This document shows positions 22,801 through 34,144 of a DNA stretch of 64,000 nt, one piece after another; within the stretch, counting starts at the first letter, position 1; the number at the start of each line of letters is the position of its first letter. The notes below the pieces were generated by a model, which was not told where the DNA came from, did no database searches, and saw only the letters and a program-made list of their open reading frames with translations. The position numbers and the translations under genes are program-made. The stretch comes from Xylona heveae TC161 (taxonomy: Eukaryota > Ascomycota > Xylonomycetes > Xylonales > Xylonaceae): NCBI RefSeq assembly GCF_001619985.1, contig NW_017264193.1:1555726-1619725 (forward strand). Direction: 5' to 3'.

Positions 22801-25800
22801 TGTATTGGCAGTTGGAATAACGAGAAGACTCATTGTAAGTTATGAAAATCCAGTGGACGAATAGAGTATCTGCTGACTTCTATGGTCAGCTTGTTGTCTT
22901 CCGAAATGTCAAGGGTCTAATCAACTTAATTATTTTCGTGTTCCTCATTACATTTCTCGCCGCAATCTTTGCCGTCCAGCTTTTCCGAGGTGAGATTCCT
23001 GCTGAGGACGATGGTGGTGACACGATACGCATAACTTTCAGTAATATCTACAATGCGTTTATTGGAATGTATCAAATACTTTCCAGTGAAAACTGGACTG
23101 AAATTCTCTATGATGTCACTGCGTACGATGTTCATTTTAACACCGCCTGGATTGGGGCTGCGTTCCTTATCATGTGGTACATTCTTGCAAATTGTAAGTT
23201 ATTGTTGTATCCTCTTCATTAAGCGGAAAGACTTACGTCTCTAGTCATTGTTTTGAACATGTTCATTGCTGTCATTCAAGAAAATTTTGATGTCAGTGAG
23301 GACGAGAAGCGAATGCAGCAAGTCAAGACATTTCTGCAGCGCAAGGATTTGCATGGATCAAATCATGGGTAAGATATGTGTCTTGATCTCAAGATTCGAA
23401 ATGCAAGCTAATTGGCAAAGTAATCTGTCTTTATCCACCATCTTCCGTTTTGGACGGTCGGGCGGACGCCGCCGGCCGATGGAATTCGGAAAAGCTACAA
23501 TGGAAATGCTCCTAAAGGATGCCGTCGTCAGAGACTTTCTAGACGATACTATCGAGCTAGGCGACGACGGGGCCGTTGATGAGCCTCCTAACAGCATGGA
23601 GTCTGCTCAGCCAGAGGAGAAGCGTGGTTGCTTTGGAAGAGTTAAACAATTTTTTCAATCTCTTCGAAACCGAGAAATCAATCCATTCTACTCACGTTTA
23701 CAGTTCTCCAAGGCCTATGATGAGCTCGACCCCCGAACTATGGCAAAGGAGGTCGTTTCGGCTACGGAACGGCAGAAGCGCGCGCAGAGAGAGTACCTGG
23801 TGCGTCATCCGACATACAATGTTTCGCTGTTCATTTTCAAGCCATCAAATCCTGTTCGTAGGTTCTGTCAGCGCATTGTGGGTCCGGCCCGAGGTGATCA
23901 TCGTGTCGAGGGTGTCGAACCAATCAAGCCAGTGTGGTATGCATTCTCTGCTTTCATTTACGCCGCAATTGTTGCCATGGTTCTGCTCGCCTGCGTCACA
24001 ACGCCACTCTATCAACGAGAATACTTTTTGTACAACCAATATAGCGTCAAGAATTGGTTTGTGTTCACAGATATGGGTTTCGCTGCACTGTTTACTCTTG
24101 AAGCTTTAATCAAGGTCATCGCCGATGGCTTCTTCTGGACACCAAATGCATATTTCAGAGGCTCATGGGGTTTCATCGATGGTGTCGTGCTGGTGACCCT
24201 GTGGATTAACGTTGCTACGTCCCTTTACAGCGAGGGCTCAGTATCAAGAGCAGTAGGAGCTTTCAAAGCATTAAGAGCTTTGAGATTGTTGAACGTTAGT
24301 GATAGCGCTCGCGATCTGTTCCATGCCGTCATCATCCGAGGTGGAACAAAGGTCATTTCGGTAAGTTTGCCTCCTCTTCTTTTATCGCCGAAGATTCATG
24401 TAACTAATTTTACCAAGGCGATGTTTGTGTCTCTGAGTTTGTTGATTCCATTTGCCATCTACGGCTTGAATCTCTTCAATGGCCAAATGTTTCAATGCAA
24501 TGATGGTAATTCAGACTTAGTCAACCTGACAGACTGCGTCAACGAATTCATGAGTTCGCCTTACGCGTGGGACGTTTTGGCGCCTCGTCAAGTTTCCAAT
24601 CCATATTACAGCTTTGACAACTTCGGTGAAGCACTCTTCATTCTCTTCCAGATTGTCTCGCAGGAAGGATGGGTGGACGTAATGTGGAGCGCAACGGACA
24701 TGGCCGGGATAAACAAGCAGCCTCAACCATTTGCTTCGCAAGGAAACGCAATCTTCTTTGTAATATTCAATTTGCTTGGAGCAGTCTTCGTTCTGACCCT
24801 CTTCGTGTCTGTCTTTATGCGGAATTACACAGAAGAGACAGGCGTCGCCTTTTTGACCGCGGATCAACGAGCTTGGCTTGAGCTGCGCAAGCGACTCCGA
24901 CAAATTTCGCCGTCGAAACGTCCAACAAATATGCCGGAACAGTCATGGCGGCATTGGTGTTACCGTCACGCAGTGAAAAAGCACGGCCGCTGGCAGAAGT
25001 TTATTACCGGTGTCTTGATACTACATTTGCTTCTCCTGATAATTGAGTTTTACCCTGGTGTGACATGGTGGGAGACTGTCAGAGGTAATTGATATTCGTC
25101 AAAAAGTGCGCAAATAATGCATTGCTAATGAAATATAGATATCATATTCCTGGTTTTTACCATATTCTATCTTTTTAACATTATCATTCGAGTCGTCGGA
25201 CTTTCCTGGTCACGCTTTCGGAAGAGCGCTTGGGATCTGTATTCAATCTTTGCAGTATTCGGAACCTTTGTGACAACTGGTCTGCTGCTAGCGAGTTTCC
25301 AGGAGACCACTTACGTTCAGCTTCACAAGTTGTTCCTTGTGTCCATTGCGCTTCTTCTGATTCCGCGAAACAATTCGCTAGACCAGCTCTTCAAAACTGC
25401 TGCAGCAAGTCTAGGCGCGATCGGTAATCTCTTGGCCACTTGGTTTGTTCTTTTCCTGGCATTTGCTATCGCTCTTACACAGACCTTTGGCCTCACACGG
25501 TTTGGTGAGAACGAAAACGGAAACATCAATTTTCGTACCGTTCCCAAAGCACTGATCTTGTTGTTCCGCACAAGTTGCGGTGAAGGGTGGAACCAGATCA
25601 TGGAAGACTACGCAACCATGACTGAACCTACTTGTGTTCCAGATCATGATTTCTTTGAAAGTGATTGCGGTAGCCCGGCATGGGCTCGAGTTCTCTTCAT
25701 TACTTGGAACATTCTCAGCATGTACATTTTCGTCAGCTTGTTCGTGTCTCTCATTTACGAAAGCTTCAGTTATGTCTACCAGCGAAGCAGTGGACTTTCA

Positions 25801-27170
25801 AAAATAACTCGCGGAGAAGTCCGAAGATTCAAGCAAGCCTGGGCAATGTTTGACCCTAAGGGTACGGGCTTCATCTCAAAAGAAGCCTTTCCCCGACTTT
25901 TAGGCGTACGTTTTAGTTTTGCTTCTCTTTGCATTATCAGTTGAAAAATTGTTGCTTACTCCCATCAGGAACTCTCCGGTGTTTTCGAAATGCGTATCTA
26001 CGACGGTGACTTTACTGTCAGGCGATTGCTCGAAGATTGTAAAGTGCCTCGTGGAAACAAAGAATTCGTGGATTTAACCGACGGCCTCGACCTCAAAATG
26101 TTGGCACGCAAGCTCTCCAAGCTTCCCGTGGATGAAATTCGTCGGAGGCGACTGCAAATGAATACATTTTATGAGGAAATGCTTGTATCCGCAGATCCCG
26201 ATCGAGGACTATCGTTTACTCAAGTGTTGATGACCATTACTCATTACAAGGTCATTAATGACAACAAGAGCTTAAGGTAAGTACGCTCTCAAACACATAT
26301 TTGGTGATTAAAGAACCCTTGCTGAGTTCAATCAATAGACTGGAGGAGTTTCTCCGCCGCCGTGCCCGGCTACAACGAGTGGACGAGGCCGTCCGTCGAC
26401 ATATCGTTATTGGATTCTTCGATACCATCTACTGGTCTCGCCGATTCCGCCACGCCATTGCGTCTCGTCGTTACAGTCGCCTTACGACAGTACCGCAACT
26501 CAACGTGCCAGAAATTTTTGTCGACGCCGAAGACGACACAAACGCGCAACGCGAGCAAGCAGAGTATCAATTGTCACAAGGCCAGAGTGAGAGCGCAATG
26601 TCTTCGCCTATTGTGTCACCTTCAAACGTCGACTGGTCTCGGCCATTTACCAGCAGCTCGGACGCTGCACAAGCCGCTTCTCAGCCTGGCGCATCCATCC
26701 GCGCCCGAGCAAATTCCAGTCCTGCAACAGGCGCTAACGGGAGCGGCAGCGCCGGCGGAGGCAGCGTATATCCGTTTTCTTCACAGGCATCAGGGACGGG
26801 TTACTTTGATGGCACATCGTCCCCGACATCTCTCCATGGCGGCCATTTTATTGGTCGAGACGGATCCCTTGACGGCCCACGCAGTCGGGGTGTTGGTCTC
26901 AACCTCAGTCTCGACACCAACGTTGGCAGTAACTTCGGCGGAGGAAACTGGAGTCGCCCTTCCAACGACCCCCATAGTCCACGAAGCCCCATCCCTTCAG
27001 ACCGTGCTCTTTCCATTGTTCCTACGCCTAATGACAGTCGTCGAGGCAGTAATGTTACCGATGTCAGTGCACAGGAAGTACTCGATGTTCTGGACAATTC
27101 GATCTGGGGTGAGAGTATTCGGCGGAGTTTTTCAGTGAGGCGGCCGGGTGATCCACCAGTGCCGGAGTAG
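19819..27170 (+). CDS. cch1: Voltage-gated high-affinity calcium channel Cch1
   Basis: Thirteen exons: 19819-21549, 21613-22069, 22130-22176, 22227-22309, 22371-22531, 22590-22834, 22890-23193, 23245-23368, 23421-24360, 24418-25084, 25139-25905, 25969-26276 and 26339-27170 (2221 residues). An in-frame ATG at 19786 would add 11 residues; 19819 gives the family-like start MASNSHAQGDP. After about 375 disordered Ser/Pro-rich residues come four six-helix repeats. Arg-rich S4-like helices are visible (MMSCLRILRLL, IYRVVLAVGITRRLI, FKALRALRLL). The pore loops read TSNTFTD, SSENWTE, SQEGWVD and CGEGWNQ, an N/E/E/E filter. After repeat IV an EF-hand-like segment occurs (WAMFDPKGTGFISKEAF), then a Ser/Gly-rich tail. 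Cch1 acts with Mid1 at the plasma membrane for Ca2+ entry during pheromone, ER, cold or alkaline stress, feeding calcineurin signalling. No mid1 gene is in this window. Confidence 0.96.
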
Positions 27171-28326
27171 CTGTTCCCATGAATTACCGCTTGCAATGGC
27201 CTTGATTCCATATTTACACCACGTTCAACTTTTTTCCTATCTTGCTTATAGACAAGAATGTTCCTGTTGAGTGGTGTTTCTCCACACCAAAATTTTCTCT
27301 TTTCTTTTGTTTCTCTTTTTGCCACGGTATACGGTACTATATCATTCCGCTTGTTCATATTCTCGCTGTTATTATTCGCACAAGGGAAAATGCGGGTCGG
27401 CGGAAAACTCAAAGCCATGCAGGACATGTCATGTCGCAGACTCAGAAGGGGAGCTATATATTGCGGCAACGCACTTCCTTTATGCTACGCGAAATCGCGG
27501 TGTCTGGAGTATTTTTTGGCGACGGCGATGACTTTCCTTTATTTTGCTGTGGAGTACGAGGAGAAAAATTGAGGAAGAAGGATGAGCAACAGCGACAAGG
27601 ATGTAAAGGAATATATGAGGAGGATTATAATGCATCAAAGGACTGGCTTTTCGCGGCTATCTGACGCAGTTTTGGGGCGTGGTTTAGTTTTCCATGTCAG
27701 AGCATATTTCCTTTTGCTATGTTATAGACTCCCTTTTCTTCCCCCCCCCCCCCCTTTACTATGTCAGCCATGTTCTTTTTGGGGTTTGTGAGGTTACATA
27801 CTTTCTCTTTCATTTCCTTTTTTAATTTTTTATCGTCCTTCGAAATCTGCGTGGAAATGTTCGAATCGCTTTTTTCTTGCTTGCATTGTTTCTATCTTTC
27901 AATTTCCCCGCAGGCATTGTTCAGTTTGACGCATTTCTCATCTTCTGTCGCCATTGCTTTCATGGCTCTTTGGAGCGTAGACTGCTAGTCATCCTGTTAA
28001 TTCATGACAAGGCGCAGCAATATATGTGCTTTGCTAGAGTTGCTCTCTTATGCTATCTCATTCGCAATCTTTCGCGACCTTCTTAATCTTTATTTTCCTT
28101 GCCATCGTCCCTATTTCCTATAAAAAAAAATATCGATCTGGCTTACCCGATAGATGAATATGATCGGCATTATACTCACATGTTCAGTTCCTGGTGACCT
28201 GTGATTGATTTTCTTGTGTATTTTTCAAAACTAGAACCCACTGCAATTAACTTTCAAAGGCAAAATGTGGAAAATAAATGTAATGGAAAAAAAAAAAAAT
28301 AATGAAGGGAAGAAAAGGAAAAAAAT
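27171..28326. other. Intergenic region between cch1 and tRNA-Met
   Basis: About 1.15 kb, T-rich, with a C14 homopolymer at 27741-27754. It holds the cch1 3' UTR. The overlapping small frames at 27242-27664 have no recognisable product. An A7 run at 28319-28325 reads as T7 on the minus strand, just past the tRNA 3' end, and is a plausible Pol III terminator. Confidence 0.6.
28319..28325 (-). terminator. Pol III T7 terminator of tRNA-Met
   Basis: Seven consecutive T on the minus strand, starting two bases after the tRNA discriminator base at 28327. A run of four or more T is the standard RNA polymerase III stop. Confidence 0.8.
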
Positions 28327-28461
28327 TGTCTCGAGGGAGGATCGAACTCCCGATCTCCGGATCGCTCAGCTTGTTTAAATCAAGCTAATCATCGGCGTGA
28401 TTGGTACCTTTTGATACCAGGCCTATGAGACCGGCGCCCTAACCAACTAGACCATCGAGAC
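28327..28461 (-). tRNA. Elongator tRNA-Met (CAT) with a 61-nt intron
   Basis: On the minus strand the gene reads GTCTCGA (5' acceptor) to TCGAGAC plus discriminator A, a perfect seven-pair acceptor stem. The D arm is GTCT/GGGC, the anticodon stem CCGGT/TCCGG with loop CTCATAA (anticodon CAT), and the T arm GGGAG-TTCGATC-CTCCC. The mature tRNA is 74 nt. A 61-nt intron (28363-28423) interrupts the loop one base 3' of the anticodon, the canonical nuclear tRNA intron site, to be removed by the tRNA splicing endonuclease. The 31-39 U-U pair also occurs in yeast elongator tRNA-Met, which argues for the elongator rather than the initiator type. The intron can form two small hairpins (TGGTA/TACCA and AGCTTG/CAAGCT). 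A T7 terminator follows. Confidence 0.95.
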
Positions 28462-29921
28462 GGTGATTGGATGGTGGAAGTGCTCTCAATGTCTTACTCA
28501 TGCCAAATGATTCTTCGTCGGGCAAACTGTCACTACAAATTCCGGGGACACTCAAGTTTGAATTGTCAGGACGGTTTCTTTTTTTTTTTTTTAATCTTAT
28601 TTTCTTTATATAATTTTTTTTATCGAAGAGATCAAACAGAAGCAAAAGTGTAAGAGATTCATTAAATGGCTGTGCAAGATGAGTCAATTGGACTAGCGAT
28701 GATAATTGTTGGCATGGCGAATTGCTTGAGCTCGACCGTGGGAAGTTGGGAATTCCTGGTGCGCGGACTAGCGACGGTGTCAATGGTCGATCGCATGAAT
28801 GATCTGTGTCATTCTGCATTGTCGGACGAAACCGATCACGATCTATGAGATGAGACTGAATGAATACGAAAACAAGAAAGTCCCTACTCGAAGAATAGGA
28901 CGGAAGAGGGATACGAAGGGAGTAGAAGCGATAAACTTCTTCAGGCCGCGAAGGCAAAGAGGGAAATCGTCGGGTTCACGTAGCTAGATATGCATAAACA
29001 GGTAGACTGGATGGTGTCAGAAACAAAGGAAACATATGGGTGACGAGTTTAATACATGAGCAATGCACATACTACGGAGCAACAGTACGATCAGGTCAAG
29101 TCTTCTGACTAATATTCTTAAAGAAGCTGGAATGGGTTTATGTAGAATGGGGTTTGTCTGCGACTAAGCCTATGAGCAGCAAAACTACTTCGAAATTGCT
29201 TATCTAAAGACAGGTGGAAGTAGAATTGCTGAGGGAATGAGCTAAATGAAATCCCTGATAGACGTAGTCGAGATTGTGAAGGGGACGTGGGAAAAACACA
29301 TGGTGACATGATTTGGGGAAGGGGAATTAAGGGAAGCTTTCATTGGGAAGTTGTGAAACAGAAAAGAGTTCGATTTGAAAGAGGAAAGACAAAAGGAAAT
29401 GTGATGAATGTGATTTTTGAGAACATTATCCAGAGCACAACGTAAGATGTATCTTGAATACATATGCTGTAATACATATCGAGGACACAAAGGATGTCGA
29501 AGTGCACCAGAGTAAGTAAAACTTTTGCAGGACAGACGAGAAAGTGATATGCGCTGTTGCTCGAACATAAAAGCAAACCTTGTCAACGCCGCTGTGGTGT
29601 AAAAGATCTCAACAAACTTTTAGAAAGGCAACGCTTAACGCTCATATAGCAATGCTTTTGTGAAGAGATATCTAGAAGATAAGACGCCATGCAAGTAACG
29701 CTGACTCAATATGCTCCTGAAGAGAAGACGCCGAGTGCGGAGATGAGATTCTTGTTCGTAGTAGTCGTAAATCGTCGTGGGTACATGAAAATAAGTAAAG
29801 ACTGATGCCAAGTCGCAAGGGAAACGAACTATTATCCAGTCATCCTTGGCTGCATGAGAACTATGCAAAAGCCTAGATGCCTAGAAAATCGCTCTCCCGA
29901 TACAAGCTAAACTCGACATGT
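28462..29921. other. Intergenic region between tRNA-Met and the clrD 3' end
   Basis: About 1.46 kb. It contains a T-rich patch (28570-28625) and small frames without recognisable content on both strands. The part near 29600-29921 is the clrD 3' region. No second tRNA was seen. Confidence 0.5.
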
Positions 29922-32056
29922 TTAGAACAAATAGCCACGGCACGAGGAAGACTTGCAAAAGCATTGAAGCCTTTCACCCTCATGAGAGCCGTGGGGAATG
30001 GTGCTGGAAGCTTCCCGACCGATGTAGTCAAAGGTCAGCTCAGTGTTCTCGGGAATGTCCTTGATTGCAAAGAAGGCAAGCTCATAGAGCGAGGGGCTAT
30101 AGTGATTCAGTGAGACAGCGTAGATGCGGAGGTTAGGGTCGCAGGAATGATTGATGAATCTGGTGGGTCCTCCGGCAAACTCTCCGTCAATGACATAGAG
30201 AGGGTCGTCTTCGCCACGTTCAAACTTGTCGAGCGCGAAGGTGTAAACGTCCTTGAGGACACGCGCTCTATCTCGGCGTTCCGCTTCCTCATCGGTAATG
30301 ATCTCGCCCTTGTAGGTGTCCACGAACTGCCCCTTTCGAAGATTTTCCGTGCATCGCAACCCTTTTCGGACAACAGTCAGTATACCTCTAGGCAGGTGTG
30401 AATGTGGTACAGGTAAGGAAGGATTATGTGGGCGTGATAAAGGACTTTTGGTGAGAGTTGGGAGGCGCAGAGGTGGTCAAGGGAGGTTGTGTGGGGACAA
30501 ATGAAAAGAGAAACAGAAGAGACAAAACATAATTTGAGCAAAAACTCACCCCATCCGCGATCTTCAGTTGGAAAAATCTCCAGCGGAACCTTTCTGCCAT
30601 GCTGGACAACACGGTTCTTGCAGCCAGGCCCACAGTTACAGAATTTATTACATTCAAAAATGGCTGCAGAAGACCTCAGCTGCTTGGGCACCAGGAAGCC
30701 TTTGCGCGGACCCTCAGCATAGTACGCATAAAACCGTTCCTGCACGTCCATGTTGGACAGGCAAGAACAGTCTTTCGGGCGCTCACACCCCATGTGGCGT
30801 CCACCACTGTTGGGCGTGCAGCTGCAGCCAGCCATTGCAAATTCAGGATAGGGCACCACACCTTTCCCGAAGATGGAGTCCTCGAGAAGATTAAACTTCC
30901 TGAATGGGTTCCTGTCCTGTGGCCGAATATACAAGTAAAGCCTTGGCTCCAGATTTCCAACTCGGTAGCGGAACGGGTCGCTGCTCTCAAACGTGAGTGA
31001 ATTCTGTCCAGACATCCTCGTATTTGGGATTGTGGAAGATTGCTTACCGAGTAGGAATTAGCTCACAAGAAGCGTAGATATTTGAACCCTTCGTGGCGGA
31101 ACTCGCTTCTGCGCTAGCTGCTGAGTCCGTAGCTTGGGCAACAGCTTGTGTGGCTTGGCCATTCAGCGTGGCGAAAGGATTTGCTTCCGCGGGCGGCGCG
31201 GGCGGAATGGGTGCTGACAGTGTCGGAGGCGCGGCGCGTGCGGGAAACGCGGTATATGCAACCGGTCCGGGCAGTGAAGCTGATGCTGGATTGGCCACAG
31301 AAGGGACCCATGTCTGCTGTTCAAACTCAGGGACCATTCCATGAGTGCGAATCCAGTATTCCACCAAATGTTGGCGGCAATTGATCAGAAGTGCCTGTTC
31401 ACTGCGCCAGACGGCGGGGAAATCCTCGATGGAACTTCCGAAGACTGTCAAACGGACAAAATATCGTCTCTGTAAATAGCAAACGAAAGTTAGAGAATGC
31501 TGCGTTAAGTTGGCTAGTACAGATTTTGCAAAATGACGCAATGTGGGGAAATTTTCAGGCTGCCAAACCTGTCCTATGGTTTCGAAACAGGGCCGAACAT
31601 CCTAAATGAAGCCTGAAAACATGCAACTGAGGGAATCGGAAATTGAGAAGACTCATATATGCATAGAATAACCAGCAAACAAATTGCTTTAGGTACAGAG
31701 TATAGCTGAGTGTAGCTATGCATCCAGCCGGAACCGAGATTCTGGAACAAGAGTAGACTTACACCATCCTCAGCTTCAACGTGGTCCAGGATTTTGTCAA
31801 CCTGAAGTTAAAAAATAGCTATTAGATGATTCCAAGCATTATTGCAGATATAAAACTGACATCTTCTTGTAAAAGGTTGATAAGTATCTGAAGTTCAGGA
31901 TTCTCTACCCAGACCTCGATCTTTGCACTCTTGACTACCTGTAGTAAAGCTTAGTAGGCACCTCTTAAGATTGTCTTTAATCGAGATCCTGTAAAGAAAA
32001 GTCGAGACAACTATGACATGTTGAATTTGGGCTTGTATACATACCTTGATATCCAT
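29922..32056 (-). CDS. clrD: Histone H3 lysine-9 methyltransferase (Clr4/ClrD, SUV39 type) with chromodomain
   Basis: Six minus-strand exons: 32045-32056 (MDIK), 31861-31938, 31763-31801, 31048-31469, exon 5 ending at 30550, and 29922-30361. The chromodomain-like region is built from exons 2-4: VDKILDHVEAEDG joins RRYFVRLTVFGSS and INCRQHLVEYWIR. A Pro/Ala-rich linker follows. The pre-SET domain has the Cys cluster in MAGCSCTPNSGG, CERPKDCSCLS and CNKFCNCGPGCKNRVVQ. The SET core shows GWGLRCTENLRKGQFVDTYK, the catalytic RFINHSCDPN and ELTFDY, and post-SET CFCKSSSCRG closes the zinc site. The enzyme would write H3K9me for heterochromatin. The exon 4-5 junction is uncertain: acceptors after a 31-nt intron (exon 5 from 31016) or a 64-nt intron (from 30983) both keep phase, giving 485 or 474 residues. 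It lies divergent to rrp1. Confidence 0.88.
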
Positions 32057-32946
32057 TTTGAGTTTCCTGAATTAAAGTTTGAGTAATTTCAGGACTCTGA
32101 GATGGATGTACTCAAGAGTAAGGTGCAGGTGTTGATGGTGTCAAGTGTGTAAACAGTAGACAAGACACTTGAATGTGGATAAATTGATGACTAAGCAGCG
32201 TAAGCTTCATGTTTTTGAGGCGAATACCAAATCTTATAGAACAGTGTAGGATTTTAACCAATTTGCACAATATAACAATATCCAATTATACGATCAAATC
32301 ACACAATCTATGCAATCCCATTCTCAGATCATAATGACTACATGTCTTTCAGGCTCCAGGCTTAGCAATTTACACAACCAGACCGCAGTAGAGCAGCAAT
32401 CAGGTATCGGAGCAAAGAAGTCGACGAATATCTTAGCTCCAAGCCCGCGACAGCCGCGAGAGGGTTCTGCAGGGCGCTAGCAGGTACCTTTGTATCTGCT
32501 TGCTGTGACAGACGCCTTGCCGCTTTGCTCCGACAGCTGCAAGCAAAGTGTATTCACTTGACACTGCTGTTGTCTACTAGAAAAATCCAAATTAATATGT
32601 TCCGACAGCCAGGCTCGAACTCTCGTTCAAATAATGTGTTAAAATGTAGTCTTGCATCACATCTCTGACAACCAACATGACCAAAGTACCGAGCCTACGA
32701 CAAAGGTGAGGATGAAACTCGCATATTAAGCTTTGGCTCGGTCGCACAAAAGCCGGGGTCTACGCGATGAGCTTAAATGAACCTCGCCAGACAGCCGTCT
32801 TGCCGCTCAGGCCAGCTTTTTCGTCTCTCGCTTCGCTGAGGGAAAGTCTAAGCTGCCAAATTCGGTGACGCCCCACTAAAGTTTTTCCTGCGGGCGCTCA
32901 AACTCAAACCCCGGAATCATTGTACGAACAGCGGCCGACGCACAAT
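32057..32946. promoter_or_regulatory. Shared upstream region of clrD and rrp1
   Basis: An 890-bp region between two divergently transcribed starts, so it must contain both promoters. A degenerate tRNA-like stretch lies near 32600-32700 (minus), but it does not fold as a tRNA. No specific binding site is claimed. Confidence 0.5.
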
Positions 32947-33839
32947 ATGGCAGGAGACGTGCAACAGGCACCTTTTGTGAAGCAGCTTGCTGCCAATGGT
33001 ACGTTTCCAAAACAGATTCTGAACCCCTTAAAAAGCATTTGCGCATCGTATCAAAACGCACTTGCGCCTTCTTTATCGCGAGCTGACAATGCGACAGACC
33101 GTCCCACTCGAGACAAGGCTGTTGCCAGCCTTCGCACATATCTCAGCGGTCGAAAGTCTTTTGAGGAGATTGAACTCCTAAAATTATGGAAGGGTTTATT
33201 CTTCTGCATGTGGATGAGTGACCGTCCGAGAACGCAGCAGCAGTTGGCGATTGACCTCGCGGGATTGGTAGATGTATTGCCGGACGAGACTGCGCTGGCT
33301 TTCTTAGAGGCATTCTGGAAGACAATGTCGAGAGAATGGACTGGAATTGACGTGCTTCGGTGGGTAGCCTCAAGCACTTACAATCAAATCGAATCAATGA
33401 TACTAACTCGGAAGGCTCAAGGATGGATAAATTCCTCATGCTAGTCCGTGCCTACCTCAATGCCTCATTCCGTTACTTGGCAAAGATTCGCTGGGAATCC
33501 CGCCGAGTCGAGAAATACATGGACATTCTGTCAGAGCTTCCCTTTAATTGCACCGACCCGAAGATACCTAACGGGCTCCGCTTTCATGCCATTGATATCT
33601 ACGTCGACGAAATCGACAAAGTTGATACGCCGCGGAGTGGAAATATACCCTTGGATCAACTTCTGCAACCTCTGCGGAAGTTGCAAAAGGATTGCCCAAC
33701 AAAAGTCGTCCGCACAAGGGCAAAGGAGGCATTGTCCGATGAGAGACTGAATGATTGGGAAAATCCTGATTCCAACTCGTTAAGAGATGAGGCAGAGGAT
33801 GATGCCAGCGATTCCGAATGGGGCGGCATTGACGGGTAG
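32947..33839 (+). CDS. rrp1: Ribosomal RNA processing protein Rrp1/Nop52
   Basis: Two exons, 32947-33359 and 33422-33839, joined across a 62-nt intron with a perfect TACTAAC branch site near 33401; the protein is 276 residues. The Nop52 domain is clear: PFVKQLAAN, RDKAVASLRTYLSGRK, LLKLWKGLFFCMWMSDRPRT, EAFWKTMSREWTGIDVLR, and the second-exon block MDKFLMLVRAYLNASFRYLA followed by NGLRFHAIDIYVDEI. The C-terminus is acidic (DEAEDDASDSEWGG). Rrp1 is a nucleolar factor known in yeast for maturation of 27S pre-rRNA into 25S and 5.8S during 60S subunit assembly. The start at 32947 is the first ATG of the frame. It is divergent from clrD and convergent with the long-chain-base kinase gene, whose 3' end lies 305 bp away. 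Confidence 0.93.
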
Positions 33840-34144
33840 AATGTGGGCATAGAAAAGTTCAAATATTTTCCACTTCAAAAGCGGAGTTCTTGGGACGACC
33901 GGCGTTTCTTTACGTTCAGCTAAAACGGCTGGCATCGTACGCTCTTCTATATTTATACTATTTACATATTCTATATACTTGTTTCGTCCATGTCCATCCG
34001 TAATGCATTAATAATATCCGTCAATAGGGTATCCAAGACCACGGGTCCAAGCCGAGAGCAGATGAGCTCTCGGCAATAAAACCTGCTGAAAAAGGAAAAG
34101 TCGCCATACAGAGACGCCGACATAGCAAATATAATCGCAAATCT
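33840..34144. other. Convergent 3' ends of rrp1 and the LCB kinase gene
   Basis: A 305-bp AT-rich spacer between two stop codons facing each other; it holds both 3' UTRs. Nothing else was seen. Confidence 0.6.

Noticed and set aside
32600-32705. tRNA-like sequence on the minus strand (GAGTTCGAGCC followed by TGTCGGA)
   Set aside because: No matching 5' acceptor strand, the T stem has mismatches and the D arm is poor; at best a decayed relic.
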